Shown: positions 24,524 to 35,748 of the stretch, one piece after another
How positions within the stretch are numbered: the stretch's first letter is position 1
Layout: each line of letters starts with the position of its first letter
Assembly: GCA_018873225.1 (NCBI GenBank)
Contig: JAEILZ010000008.1
Location: 1,488,001-1,552,000, forward strand
Direction of reading: 5' to 3'
DNA length: 64,000 bases
DNA from: [Phialemoniopsis] sp. UDSM-2020
Taxonomy: Eukaryota; Ascomycota; Sordariomycetes; Thyridiales; Thyridiaceae
Made by a program: the position numbers and the translations under genes
The notes under the pieces: model-generated
Told to the model about the DNA's origin: nothing
Databases searched by the model: none
Seen by the model: the letters and a program-made list of their open reading frames with translations, nothing else

Positions 24524-24883
24524 CTTGAAAAGCTGATCCGAATGAATCTCCTCAAATCTCAAAGATGACGAGCCAGGACGTAGATAGCTGTCGAGATACT
24601 GGAAGCCTGACAATTCCAAGGCATGCCATTTGATCGATCGATTGCAGGTGATCTTGGGCGCTACCGACGGTAACCGCGGGGCAGCAGGGGTTGGCGACTG
24701 TCAACTGATGTCACTGTATCTCAGCTTCCTAGCTTATCCACTAGCGCGCTTTCAGCGCAAATGCACGATCCAATTCGACAGCTCAAATACAACATCAATT
24801 GGATTGCTTCACCTCAACCCATTCGCCTTGAAACTGCTCTCAAACCACGTCATTCAGTCCCGATTGTTCCTTCATCGACGACC
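24524..24883. promoter_or_regulatory. divergent promoter region, 2OG oxygenase / FRG1
   Basis: 360 bp head-to-head spacer; no gene inside. It probably holds both promoters and leaders. Confidence 0.55.
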
Positions 24884-25768
24884 ATGGTAAAGCCTCTTAG
24901 TTTCAAAGGCGACAAGAAGATCAAGAAGCGCAAGCGTCCTGCCGACCCGGACGCTCTCGCAGAGAAGGCCGAGCGCGAGCTTGCGAGCCGCGCCGAAGGC
25001 AATGCCGACGATGTCGACAACGACGACAGCTGGGTCTCGGCCGAGGGCGTCGCCGATGTTGTAGGCCCTATAATGTTTGTTCTGCCCAGCGAGCCGCCGA
25101 CCTCGCTCGCATGCGACGCCAATGGCAACGTCTTCACCCTTGCCATTGAGAACATGGTCGATGGCAACCCTATGACGGCCGAGCCGCATGATGTGAGGCA
25201 AGTCTGGGTTGCCAACAAGATCGCCGGCACTGAGAATTTCAGATTCAAGGGGCATCATAACAAGTAGGTTCAAACACTCGCGATATGCTTTGCAAAGAGA
25301 CTTGTCGTACTGACAAGGGCGCTGTCTAGGTTCTTGAGCTGCGACAAATTCGGTATCTTCTCAGCGACGACTGAAGCTGTGTCGCCGCTGGAGACCTTTG
25401 TCGTCATTCCTACGCCAGATACACCAGGCACGTTTCAGATTCAGACGCTACGCGACACTTTTCTGGCCGTTAAGGAGTCTGTTTCCTCCAAAGCCAACGC
25501 AATGCCCGAAGTACGTGGTGATGCGGCAGATATTACATTCGACACAACGCTTCGTATCCGTATGCAGGCGCGGTTCAAGCCCCGCATTAAGGCTTCCAAG
25601 GAAGAAAAAGCACGAGAGAAGATCAGCAGGAAGGAGCTGGAGGAGGCGGTGGGTCGGCGGCTGACTGAGGACGAGGTCAAGCGACTGAAGAGGGCACGGA
25701 GAGAGGGCGACTATCACGAGCAGCTACTGGATCTCAAGGTCAAGAATAAGCACGACAAGTATAGCTGA
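24884..25768 (+). CDS. FRG1: FRG1-like protein
   Basis: Two exons, 24884-25263 and 25330-25768, 272 aa, about the family size. The N-terminus is highly basic (KGDKKIKKRKR, about residues 8-18), fitting nuclear/nucleolar localisation. The beta-trefoil FRG1 region starts near DSWVSAEGVADVVGPIMFVLPSEPPTSL and runs through RQVWVANKIAGTENFRFKGHHNKFLSCDKFGIFSA to the basic Lys/Glu-rich tail ending KVKNKHDKYS. Family members associate with spliceosomes/pre-ribosomes and bind actin; in fungi this is inference. Its stop lies only 65 bp from the stop of the convergent WD40 gene. Confidence 0.9.
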
Positions 25769-25833
25769 TATCGGGGTATCTCATTACGGCACGGCAAGGT
25801 TAGGATTCTGGACCGAATCTCACCAGGAACCAG

Positions 25834-27067
25834 TCAAGAGGCAGGTCTCCACGCCTTGATCTGGCCATCTTCGCCACCTGTGTACACAATCTGCTGGTCG
25901 TCAAAGACGCAGAAGCTCCGCACGACCTCTTCGCCGTGAGCGCCAGGAAGATTGACAACATTACTACTGTCGAGGCTCCAGCCTGGTGTCTTTGATAGGT
26001 GGATGAGTTGGAACCGTTGTTCGCTAGAACGCTCGTCAGCATGGCATGGTCTTGGGTCAATATGGCAACACACAAGACTTACTCTTGGGCACCAGCACCA
26101 ATGACCGCTGCGGAAGGCCCTTTTGGATGTATGCTTGCGACGTATTGGCAGTGGATGACTGATCTCATGTCGCTAAAGTCGAGCGTGGCAGTTCCCTTCT
26201 CTTGTTGCTCGGCCATGTCATACAATGCAAGCTTCTCGTCGTTTGACAACGCAAACACTTCAGTTTCGTTGAGGAAACCTGCGCGGTGGATAGAAGCCCC
26301 ATGATTGAAAGTCTGTACGACGACCTCATCCTCGTCTGATATCCTGGTGTCACAGACATTGACCAGACCGTCTGTTGACCCGGAGAGTAGCAGATGAGGG
26401 TTGGCGGAATTGAAAGCGAGCTGCACCATTGGTTAATTGCATGGAATGGACGAGACATAACAAAAGGGTGACTGACCTCTGTAATGTCATCACTATGAAC
26501 TTCATTGTACTGCACTCTGGGTGCGTTCAAAGAACGTGCATCCCTGACTAAGTTAGTCTACTTTTCTCAAGGAAGGCCAACGGTGGAGTTTTACCATATT
26601 ATGATTGATGCCTGGTGGTTAGCATACTCAGTGCCAACAGCTATTGAATGCGTTTGAGCATCAGAGGCCAATGACAGTATGCTTCCATCACACTTGGCTG
26701 TACCCCCCGTCTTTTGGTCAGTCTCTTTCAACAATGACTAAAACCCACGATTACAGAAACACGCACCTGCTGCCGAGCTTGATGAAGTAGATGGGTCTCG
26801 TAGGTCCCAAACTGAGACGGTGCCATTTTCGCCGGCTGTCAAAACGACAGGGGACATGGGCTCTGACGCCCGGAGGGATGTGATATTGCCATGAGCGGTG
26901 GAAAAAGTCCGAGAAGGCCCTCGCTTCAGTTCTGAGGGGTTGAATAGACTAAGCTTCTGGTCGGATGATATGACAGCCAACCCTGCAGTTGTAGGCAGGA
27001 TGTCAAGGACATAAACCTCGCCAGGCCTTGGATATTGGTGTGCGTCGGTACAAGTGAGAGAATACAT
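25834..27067 (-). CDS. WD40-repeat protein, WDR89-like
   Basis: Five exons: 27067-26767, 26697-26595, 26543-26477, 26420-26083, 26023-25834; 332 aa, in frame throughout. WD repeats are readable: LTAGENGTVSVWDLRD, GTEYANHQASIIIWD (two exon joins), LLLSGSTDGLVNVCD, and the last repeat IVYTGGEDGQIKAWRP, which closes the propeller right before the stop. Size, spacing and the terminal repeat match WDR89, a small conserved WD40 protein of poorly defined role. The second exon junction rebuilds a Trp codon. Divergent from HRD3 with a 516-bp spacer. Confidence 0.85.
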
Positions 27068-27583
27068 CTTGTGCTTGGTATTTTGATACCTTTCTCGCTC
27101 TGCGATGAGTTAAAAGTAGAGTCGAGTAAAGCGCCCAATAATTGTATACTGAGACGGGAAATATCGCCCATGCTCTTGATCTCATGAAGCTATCGCAAAG
27201 CCTGACTTGCACGCCAAGCTGACTAAGTGAGAGATCAGTCTTGAAGATTTAGTGGGGTGGCGCTGAGTGGACACCTGACGATACCCAAATGCAGCGCTGG
27301 AGGTGTGGGGCACCCCAGCTCCTCCAGCGAGAGGCGCCGCTGAAAGCAGGTACCGGTGCGCCTATCTATCCGGCGGGCAATCGAATTACGTGAAGCTCCA
27401 ATCTGGACAGCTTGTATTAACCAGCAGGATCATGACAACATAACCGCACTTCCGTCCCACACTTGAGCGACGACCACATAGACCTCCTTTTCCCACTCGC
27501 CCGACGACATATTATGGGTGAGGGCTGGAAACAATGACACATATCCCCCTGTTTTGAAGTGTCCTCTTTAACTGTTGCGGAAA
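27068..27583. promoter_or_regulatory. divergent promoter region, WDR89-like / HRD3
   Basis: 516 bp between start codons. No other gene seen. Confidence 0.5.
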
Positions 27584-30260
27584 ATGAGAGGTTCAAGCTT
27601 ATGGCTGTTTCGTAAGCTCCTAACAAAGACCGTGATTCAAGCCAATACGCAACACTGACATATCACTTTCTTCCTTGCAGTGCTCTTGCAGACTGTTGCC
27701 TCAGCATCTGCTCGGGATCCGCGCGACGGCGTGAATGCGCAGCCGCCAACGACGGGAAGAGACGTCGCCCACGGCCGGGAATCCCCCGATTTCTCCAGAC
27801 AACCCGGTAGGCGTTCACAAAGATATCCGCCAGACAAGCTCACGGGACACATGCTGATACATGTATTATACAGGCGCGGATCTCGTCGATGCTGCTCTGA
27901 CCGAACTACGCAAGATTCACAACCCCGCCCACGAGAAGAAACGCAGGCGCAATGGCATGTTTGGCCTCGCACTGCGGTATGCCTGGAAAGTGCTACCCAG
28001 TTTGACCGTCAGCGCGCCGCCGGCAACAGATACGGTACACCGAGAAATAAGCGGGCCGTTACTCGAGGCAGTCAAGATGTTGGAAGTCTCGGCGCACAAG
28101 AACAATTCTGACGCCCTCTTCCTCTTGGGCCAGATGAACTTCTATGGCAACTATTCGCACCCAAGGAACCTGGCACAGGCGTTTGATTACTACAGCCAAC
28201 TTGCAGACTGGAATGGAAACAGCTCTGCGATGCATATGCTCGGGTTCTTCTATTCGACCGGCATTGGAGGAGTGGTTGAGCCTGACCAAGCGAAGGCTTT
28301 GCTCTACTACACATTTGCCGCCCTTCGAGGCGAGACGAGAGCGGAAATGACGGTGGCATTTCGGCACCAGAGCGGTATTGGGACGCCAAAAAACTGCGAG
28401 GAGGCAGCAAAGTACTACAAGAGGGTCGCAGACAAGGCCATCGCGTGGTATCGATCCGGTCCTCCCGCCGGAATGGCTTGGTCGCATGAGACATATCGCA
28501 TTGCAGATGAGGCTGGCGGTGTTTATGGCGAGGGAGCCAGTGCATCGAGCTCTGGCATCAACGCCCTCCGCGCTAACCCCAACTCTGACAACTATGCATC
28601 GATCGAGGATATCATCGAATTCCTCGACCTCATGTCGCAAAAGGGGGACTTCAAGGCTTCCTTCAACCAGGGCCGCATCTACTACGAGGGCCAGCGAGGC
28701 CTTGAACGTGATCTCGCCCTGGCCAGGAGGTACTTTGTCATGGTTGTCACCAAGTACTGGAAGAAGGACGGTAGGGTGGCGGAAAACTACAAGCCCGGTC
28801 TGGACAAGTACGCAGCCAAGGCGGCAGGTTTCATCGGGCGCATGTACATGCGTGGCGATGGAGTCGATCAAAACTTTGAGAGGGCCAAGACTTGGTTCGA
28901 CCGTGGCATTGCTCACGGTGACGCTCAGTCTCAATACTGCATGGGTCTCCTTCTCATGCATGGCTATGGCGGATTCAAGAGCATGACCCGAGCAGCTGAG
29001 CTCTTCAAAGCAGCTGCAGACCAGGAGTGGACACAGGCGCAAGTGGAGCTTGGTGCTCTGTACTTGGACCAGGGCACGCCCGATGATGTGCGCATCGCCA
29101 ACGACTATTTCGAGAGTGCTGCGAGATACGGAAACATCGAGGCACAGTACTACCTGGCCGAAATGATTCATCACGGCGTGGGACGTGACAAGGCTTGTGG
29201 CCAAGCCGTTGCGTTCTACAAGAACGTGGCCGAGAAGGCCGAGCCCCTGGTTTCCTCATGGGCCGAGGCCAACATTGCATATGACGAAGGCGACTATGAA
29301 CTGGCCCTTCTTGACTACCTCGCAGCCGCCGAACAAGGCTACGAGAAGGCACAAAACAACGTCGGGTTCATTCTTGACCCCCAAAAGTCATCCGTGCCTC
29401 TGTCGTCATGGCTCTTCAAGCAGAAGCCCAAGACCGGCCTGCTGCAGAACCCTTCACTAGGGCTTATACACTGGACCCGGTCCTCGAGACAAGGCAATAT
29501 CGATTCCTTGGTCAAGATGGGCGACTACTACCTGTTTGGCATCGGCGCAGAAACAGATGTGGACAAGGCTGTTCAGTGCTATACAGGTGCATCAGAATAC
29601 CACCAGAGCGCGCAAGCGCTCTACAATTTAGGATGGATGCACGAGAATGGGGTCGGACTCAACCAGGACTACCATCTGGCGAAGCGCTACTATGATGCCG
29701 CCCTCGCTACTAACGAGGAGGCCTATCTACCTGTGACCCTCAGCCTTCTGAAGCTCCGTGCTAGGAGCGCATGGAACACCTTTACGCACGGCCGCATCAA
29801 TTCCATACAGGACGAGCCCGGTATGCCTCTCATTATCCTAACATCTCATGCTTCAGTGCACTGACAATATCTTGTAGCTGTCAAGAAGGACTGGTCCTTT
29901 AGTGAGTGGATCGCCAACTTCCTCTCAGACGAGGCCCTGTACTGGGACGAGGACTATGATGACTACGACGACATGCCCGGTGGCGACGGTGGCGGTGGCC
30001 TTGGGGAAGACATGGACGATGGCGTCATGGAGAGCCTCATCATAGTGGGACTGGCGGCGGCACTGGCGTTTCTGGTCTACTACCGACAGCAGCGGCAGCA
30101 GGCGCACCAGCGGCAAGAGGAGGAGGCAAGGCGCCGGCAGCAGGAGCAGGGCGGGCAGGTAGTCGGTGGGGCACCGGCACCGCAGGCCGACCGGGGAATG
30201 TTCCCACGCCCCGGAGACCCGGACTTTGCGAATTGGGTGGCGGGCGGAGTCGGACATTGA
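27584..30260 (+). CDS. HRD3: ERAD E3 ligase subunit Hrd3 (SEL1L homologue)
   Basis: ER-membrane partner of the Hrd1 ubiquitin ligase; its luminal domain recognises misfolded glycoproteins with Yos9. Four exons: 27584-27611, 27681-27806, 27874-29820, 29878-30260, giving 827 aa. Exons 1-2 encode a signal peptide (MRGSSLWLFLLLQTVASASA). Many Sel1-like repeats follow (ALFLLGQMNFYGN, AMHMLGFFYSTGIGG, AGFIGRMYMRGDGVD, SQYCMGLLLMHGYGG, ALYNLGWMHENGVGL). The last exon adds a Gly/Asp-rich linker, one membrane span (SLIIVGLAAALAFLVYY) and a Gln/Arg-rich cytosolic tail. The first two short exons are needed for the signal peptide; without them the protein would lack ER entry. Confidence 0.95.
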
Positions 30261-30993
30261 TGAGAGTGAGGGACGCATTGCATAAGACAGAAAGGAGGGA
30301 AGGAGAGACCCATGTATGTTTATGAAATGACGTTATCGAAACACGATACTTTGCAAAAGATCCATACCACGCCCAGGTCCTATTCCTTTTCACCGTTAAT
30401 ATGTCGTTTGCCCAACACCTACTGGGTTTGTGGGCAGGCTCTCAGGGTGCCGAACATCGACGCGCATCCAAATAGCAGCGCACATTGATGAGGATCTGAT
30501 CCTCAAATAGTTCTCGTAGCTCTCCGCTTATCTCTCTTGAATTTGCTCCCGGTGCTTTCTTATTCCGGCCATCCGTATCGAGATGTTGCCTATCCCGCAT
30601 CAACGGTATAAGCATTGCCTCTCTCTCTGTCGAGATGAGGCTGCGCCATTGTGAGCCAAAGAAAGGTCACAAAGGAACAGTGTATGTCAAAAGACTTTGT
30701 TCCACTTGTTCGCGCTGTAGGTTGAGCAACCATAGCCGATTCTCATCCCGCGTCTTTGTCCGTCATTCAATGTGCGGACACAACGTCCTTGTCTGGCCTA
30801 CCTCAGTCAACAACAAAGTTGTTCACTCGTTGGATTCGTCACCACCTTGTTCGACCGATTATGAAGAGTATAAATCCATGTGTTGCTGCATGTTATTTGC
30901 TAGACCAGACTGGGAAACCCAAGCTTGTAAAGAATTAAATCACACAAAACCAAAGCACCGAAGAGTCGACTTTCATCCTACATCAAATACGAC
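30261..30993. other. intergenic between HRD3 and APH-like kinase gene
   Basis: About 0.7 kb with AT-richer sequence toward its right end; no gene or repeat supported. Confidence 0.55.
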
Positions 30994-31881
30994 ATGTCTG
31001 TAACACGCGTTACCATCCCCTACTTTGCGCCGGCCGAGTCTCTCCCAGCACCGTTGCCTACAGTAGCCGAGCTCGCTGCCTTCAGACGCGACGCTGGCTT
31101 CAGGAGTGAACGGGAAGTTGTCGAATTCAATCAACACTTCATGGTCAAGTATAGCAAGTCCCTCCGCTGTGTCCAGGAGGCCGAGAACACCCTCTTTGTG
31201 TCGAGTCAGACCAACATTCCCGTTCCGACCATCTACGCGATTTTCCGCGACGAAGAAGACGGCTGCAATGTCGTCGTCGAGGAGCGCATCCAGGGCCAGG
31301 ACCTCGATGGATGCTGGGCAAGCCTCGACGACGACGCCAAAGCGAGCGCCTCTGCCCAGATTCGCTCTTATGTCGACCAGCTACGGGCCATCCCGGCACC
31401 TGGCTACTACGGCGGTATCTGGCGTCAGCCAATACCACACAGCTTATTTCGTCTGCTCGATTTGACCGACGAGCCGGAGCTTTTGGCGAGGATCGGGCTG
31501 CCCCACGAGACCGAGGTAGATTTCGTTGAGAACTGCCTCTGCGCGCTGACCACACAAGCGGTCAAAGTCGGCGGCATGATCCCGCCGGCCCACGGCGACT
31601 TTATGCGCCGTGCGTTCCACGCCGTCTTCCGGGGCCACCGTCCAGTCTTCGCACACGGCGACCTGTGCTACCTCAACATTAAGAGGAGGGACGATGGCAG
31701 CCTGGTTATATTTGACTGGGAGAATGCCGGCTGGTACCCGGAGTTTTGGGAGTACGCCTGGGCCATGATGCTGACACGCTTCGAGGATGACTGGCAAAAG
31801 TGGGTGCCATACATGATGGATGAGTACATAGCCGAATTGGGCTGGTTGTCCCAGTTCCTCGACGTGCAGAGGCTTTGGTAG
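30994..31881 (+). CDS. APH/ChoK-family (aminoglycoside-phosphotransferase-like) kinase
   Basis: Intronless, 295 aa. The protein-kinase-like fold is evident: Lys in FMVKYS (about 52) as ATP ligand, VVVEERIQGQDL hinge, catalytic loop HGDLCYLNI (221-229) and metal-binding IFDWENAGWYP (about 239-249). Fungal genomes carry many such small-molecule or peptide kinases of unknown substrate; antibiotic modification should not be assumed. No signal peptide. The ATG at 30994 has AGTCG..GACATGTCT context and is the first in frame. Confidence 0.88.
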   Translation: MSVTRVTIPYFAPAESLPAPLPTVAELAAFRRDAGFRSEREVVEFNQHFMVKYSKSLRCVQEAENTLFVSSQTNIPVPTIYAIFRDEEDGCNVVVEERIQGQDLDGCWASLDDDAKASASAQIRSYVDQLRAIPAPGYYGGIWRQPIPHSLFRLLDLTDEPELLARIGLPHETEVDFVENCLCALTTQAVKVGGMIPPAHGDFMRRAFHAVFRGHRPVFAHGDLCYLNIKRRDDGSLVIFDWENAGWYPEFWEYAWAMMLTRFEDDWQKWVPYMMDEYIAELGWLSQFLDVQRLW

Positions 31882-33424
31882 GGGGTGAGACCGAACTGGG
31901 CAGTCCTCCTTTGAGTCCGCGTTGTCTGCTTTTTGCCACGATCGTTGTCTCTGCTTCTATTTTGTTAGTACACTGTACAACACATGGAGTGTTACTGTTT
32001 TTGAAAGAGGCATATAGATCTCATTCCACTTACCTACAAGTACGTATTCATCAAGATAAATCCAAAAAAAGGGACTTTTCCCAAATTCAATAAGCAGCAT
32101 CAAGGTCTCATATATGTCAAGGTCACAGAGAACATGATGATAAGACAACACGAGATCCATGACGGATGGCCATAGTCAGAGAGGTTCGAAAGCGCCGCTT
32201 TACAAGAGCAACTGGAAGATGGCTCATGAAACAAAGACCTGACAATACCTGTAGAACTAGAGGATCCCATGCAACAAGCTCTCGTAGTCGGCACGTGCGA
32301 ACGCTTAATCGCGGCGACGAGGCCAAGATTGGCTCGAGAGCCGACTTGGATTTAGATCGAGTCGCCGGGCTTTGTCCACCTTCATGTTGTAATATGCAAG
32401 CAGCTCTTGTTCACTCCTTTGTTTCCCGATGCCGATAGGGTGGGCAAGAGAGAAGCGTAGGGTAACCTGTGCGGTCAGACTATATACCTTGACCGGATTA
32501 CAAGTAAAGTAGTTGGGGACCTTGATCTGATGATAATGAGACTCGATTGGCGAGCCTGGGAGAAGAGAGACGCTAAGCTCAATCCGGCAAGCCCACAAGC
32601 CGGTACTTGGATGGAGTCGATGTGCAATCCACTGTTGTCCGCATCACACATCCTTGTTCATACGGACAGTACGGAGTACCAGACTCACGTCCCAATGGAG
32701 TCTTCATTTGTGCGGACTTACGTGTCGTCACTGTTGGCAGTGGCGAGGGAGCGGGAGCGGGTAGGTTGGTGGGTTGCCCAGGGTTGCAAGTTGATGAAAC
32801 ACCATTGTGACACTTCTGCCGCCGCACCTCTCCATCAGCCACTACGAAACAAGTAGGGACAGCGTCGGAGGGCTCCCAGAAGCCCAGCACGCACTCAAAA
32901 CCTGAAGCTGAACGGAGGTGCTGAGCACAGATCTAGATTCAGATAATCCTTGGAGCTCTTGAGTGCAGATCAATTGGAACCTTGAATTCTGTACGAAAAG
33001 GGAGAGGCGGCATTTAAATATTAAAGTGGCAGATCTTCCCATTCCAAGACAGAAAAGCTTGGCATTGACTGTTGTGTCGCATCGTCCCTGATTCTCGTCC
33101 CTTTCGCCGTGTCTTTCGCCTCTCACCCTCTGGTCTAGCCCACAGCACCTGACCTCTCAACCCACCCCCAACCAACCCCGACCAGGGAGCCTTTTGTTCA
33201 CAATCACATCACCTTCTTTTTCGACTCTTGACCCTTCAATACTCTCATTGACCATCGACTTTCATAATCCCTCTTCGACGCCGACTATTCGCATCCTATT
33301 CCTTTCATTCCGACAGCCCTGACAGGGACCTCCTATAATCCAACGATACCAAGAACGAAGCCGCCCTATCTAGAGTCCGGGGGCGATTACGACGCTCACA
33401 CGTAACAACACCCACACCCAACAC
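31882..33424. other. intergenic plus probable long pyrimidine-rich leader
   Basis: 1.5 kb without a supportable gene. A TACGGAGTAC word near 32668 is typical of fungal spacers. From about 33120 to 33424 the sequence is C/T-rich, as expected of a fungal core promoter and 5' UTR for the next gene. Confidence 0.55.
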
Positions 33425-34116
33425 ATGGCTGCCGCCATGGCCAACGCACTCGTCTCTGAGGCTCTCAAGCCCAGACAAATTCGATATGACGACGACGACG
33501 ATGTCCCCTTCTGGTATTCAGATGTGAGCAATCCTTCCAGGGCTTAATGGCCGTACTATCTTACATGCAGCCTTGTGTACTAATGTTGTCTCCCACCTAC
33601 GATAGACGGGTTACATCGTCAAGTGGGCAGTCTTTGCCGGCCTGTTCGGCATCATCACCCTCTGGGTCGTCATAGGCTACATCCACGCCCGCTCCCGACT
33701 TCGCAAGGGCCTGCGCCCGTTGTGGTATCATAGGGTGCGTATCCCATCCCAACACCAGCCTGGCCAGCTTCACAATACTAACCTTGTCCATACAGTGGCT
33801 GGTCAGCAGAGCAGAGCTCGCCCGCGTCGATCCCCGATACGCATACCCCCGCCCGACGGGATACTACACCTATCGCCCCCAGGAGCAGGACTACTATGCC
33901 ATGCACAACATGCCACCTCCGCCCGTCTACGATGCCGCCGCGCCGCGTCCGCCCGTCTACGAGGGCCCGTCGGGTGGCTCCAAAGTCGCGCCGTCACAGT
34001 GGACCGAGGGCGTACCGCCACCTCCTGGCCCGCCGCCGCAGGCTCACCAGCCGCAGCGGACGGGCGTCGAGGACTATGCGCCGCCTCCAGGACCGCCACC
34101 TCCGGGTCGATCGTGA
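33425..34116 (+). CDS. small single-pass membrane protein with PPxY motifs (RCR-like)
   Basis: Three exons, 33425-33523, 33606-33734, 33796-34116; 182 aa. Layout: N-terminal acidic patch DDDDD; one hydrophobic span at about residues 36-59 (VKWAVFAGLFGIITLWVVIGY) flanked by Arg/Lys; then a Tyr/Pro-rich tail. Two PPxY motifs (PPVY at 118-121 and 128-131) could bind WW domains of a Rsp5/NEDD4-type ubiquitin ligase, as do the RCR1/RCR2 trafficking adaptors of yeast. RCR resemblance rests on architecture, not on long sequence identity. The tail ends in poly-Pro (PPPGPPPPGRS). Confidence 0.75.
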
Positions 34117-34532
34117 TGGGGGCAAGGCTCCTAGCGACGGTTGCGGTAGGAGAGTACGCTCCTTTTGTTTTGTTGAGAGAGATCGCTGCAGCCCGGAACA
34201 GGCTGGTCTGTGATTCGCGATTTGCTTGGTGTTGGTGTGGTACGGCGTTTCTAATCCGTATTGCTGATAATATCTCGTGGTCCTCCTGCGTAAGATAAGA
34301 AAGGAACTCCGAGCTTTGAAAGGCAGAAACTACGGTCATTTGCATTAATTGGCAGGCATTGTATCAATTCTGAAATGGAAATCTTTTGGTAGATTGCAAT
34401 ATACTCTGTGCTGCTAGCAGTACTCTATGTATCTTTACTCGGTTACGTATATCGCGCCGTATAACGCCGTGCTTAAAGTGATTGGGTATCTTGGTTCGTA
34501 AATCCATGTTGTGGTCTCGCTCGACCGGTTGG
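34117..34532. other. intergenic, convergent 3' flanks
   Basis: About 0.4 kb of AT-richer sequence between convergent genes; no gene seen. Confidence 0.5.
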
Positions 34533-35405
34533 TTAGTCAAGTTCCATGGCGTCGTCTTCGTCGTCGTCTTCTTGTCTACCGAAAGGAGCCGGGGCGTCGT
34601 CCAGTTCCGGAACGGATGGTATCTGCACAGGTCGGATCCAGAACTTGCTGCCACTGTCCGATTCCTGCTCCTCCTTTTGGCGCTCCCGAACACGGGCTCT
34701 TGCCTCAATGATAGCCTTGCGCACACTGTCCTGCTCCTCGGGCACCGACAGCGAGCTTGGTGCGGCACTATACAGGACCAGTTGCTTCCCGGCTAGCTCA
34801 CCGTCTTCATTTGGTAAGATGGGCTTGGGAATAGGAATGCGCGTGTTGCGCAGGTGCTTATCGATGTCGTTCAGAAAAACGAGCCGGCCACTCTCGGCGT
34901 CACTATCCTCTGCATCGGAAGAGGAAAGCTCGTCGTCAATATTGTAGATGTAGACTTTGTACTTGGAGTCGTCCAGTTGCATGGTATCGTCGGCGACTGG
35001 TGACGGAGGCGTCGGCGCACTGGGGTTTGCTACAAATGACGAGGCGGTACGGTTGTCAAAAGTCGAAAGGGGAGAAGCGGGCTTGGGGTTCTCGACGGGA
35101 ACGTAGAGCTTTTGCCCACCATGCTCTAGTGAGGTTGCGATCGTGTTAGCTGTGTCCGCATCATGCAGGATAGGCAGCCTTGCGGGGTTGCCGGAATGGG
35201 TGCAGTAGGAGCTAGGATTGAGCGTACCAAGGTTTAACAAACTCAATCGCTTTGACAAGCGTTCATTGTTGTCTTGACCCTCGGCCTTCCTTTTGCGTAG
35301 TCGGGTGTTGGGGTAGTGGTTCTGGTGGTCGATGGCCTGGATACCGTCCATGCCGGTGCCGGGCATGATGGCCTGTGCCTGCTGGGATCGTAGCATGGTC
35401 TCCAT
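34533..35405 (-). CDS. conserved-looking acidic protein of unknown function
   Basis: Single exon, 290 aa from ATG at 35405 (the frame extends further upstream only from a TTG). A basic bipartite-like stretch (LRKRKAEG .. RLSKRL, about residues 36-52) suggests nuclear entry. The central part has YKVYIYNIDDELSSSDAEDSDAE. The C-terminal part has RIPIPKPILPNEDGELAGKQ, a charged helix (VRKAIIEARARVRERQKEEQE) and a WIRPVQIPSVPELDD segment before an acidic end. These are not low-complexity only, so the protein is likely real, but I recognise no domain. It is divergent from ALA1. Confidence 0.65.
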   Translation of the reverse strand: METMLRSQQAQAIMPGTGMDGIQAIDHQNHYPNTRLRKRKAEGQDNNERLSKRLSLLNLGTLNPSSYCTHSGNPARLPILHDADTANTIATSLEHGGQKLYVPVENPKPASPLSTFDNRTASSFVANPSAPTPPSPVADDTMQLDDSKYKVYIYNIDDELSSSDAEDSDAESGRLVFLNDIDKHLRNTRIPIPKPILPNEDGELAGKQLVLYSAAPSSLSVPEEQDSVRKAIIEARARVRERQKEEQESDSGSKFWIRPVQIPSVPELDDAPAPFGRQEDDDEDDAMELD

Positions 35406-35748
35406 CTCTCCCTTGTTCAATTAATACAGCAGAAACATCGAACTCTTGCCAACCACCACTCCTTGGCCCGGCGGGTGCAGTCACTTGCGTATCGGTCGAG
35501 ATTATACGGACTGTCGATCAGGGGATATCGAGAGGAGGGAGGGGAATTGATACCGGCGAGGGAGGGAGGAGTAGAAGGATACAGACGGGATTCGAAGGGG
35601 GCTTCTTGCATTGACTCCAGCCAGGCTGGGGGGGTCAGACGATAGAGAGAGGCCGAGACTGGCGGATGCTAAGTGTCTTAGTGCCAGGGAGCCAATTGTA
35701 ACGGACGCTTGGGGACTAGCGGCACATGCAGCATTGGTGGCCAGAAGC
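35406..35748. promoter_or_regulatory. divergent upstream region, unknown gene / ALA1
   Basis: About 340 bp before the first possible in-frame ALA1 ATG (35749); no separate gene. Confidence 0.45.

Noticed and set aside
28059..29204. 381-codon minus-strand frame inside HRD3
   Set aside because: Shadow of the long HRD3 exon; no family resemblance, no splice or promoter evidence.
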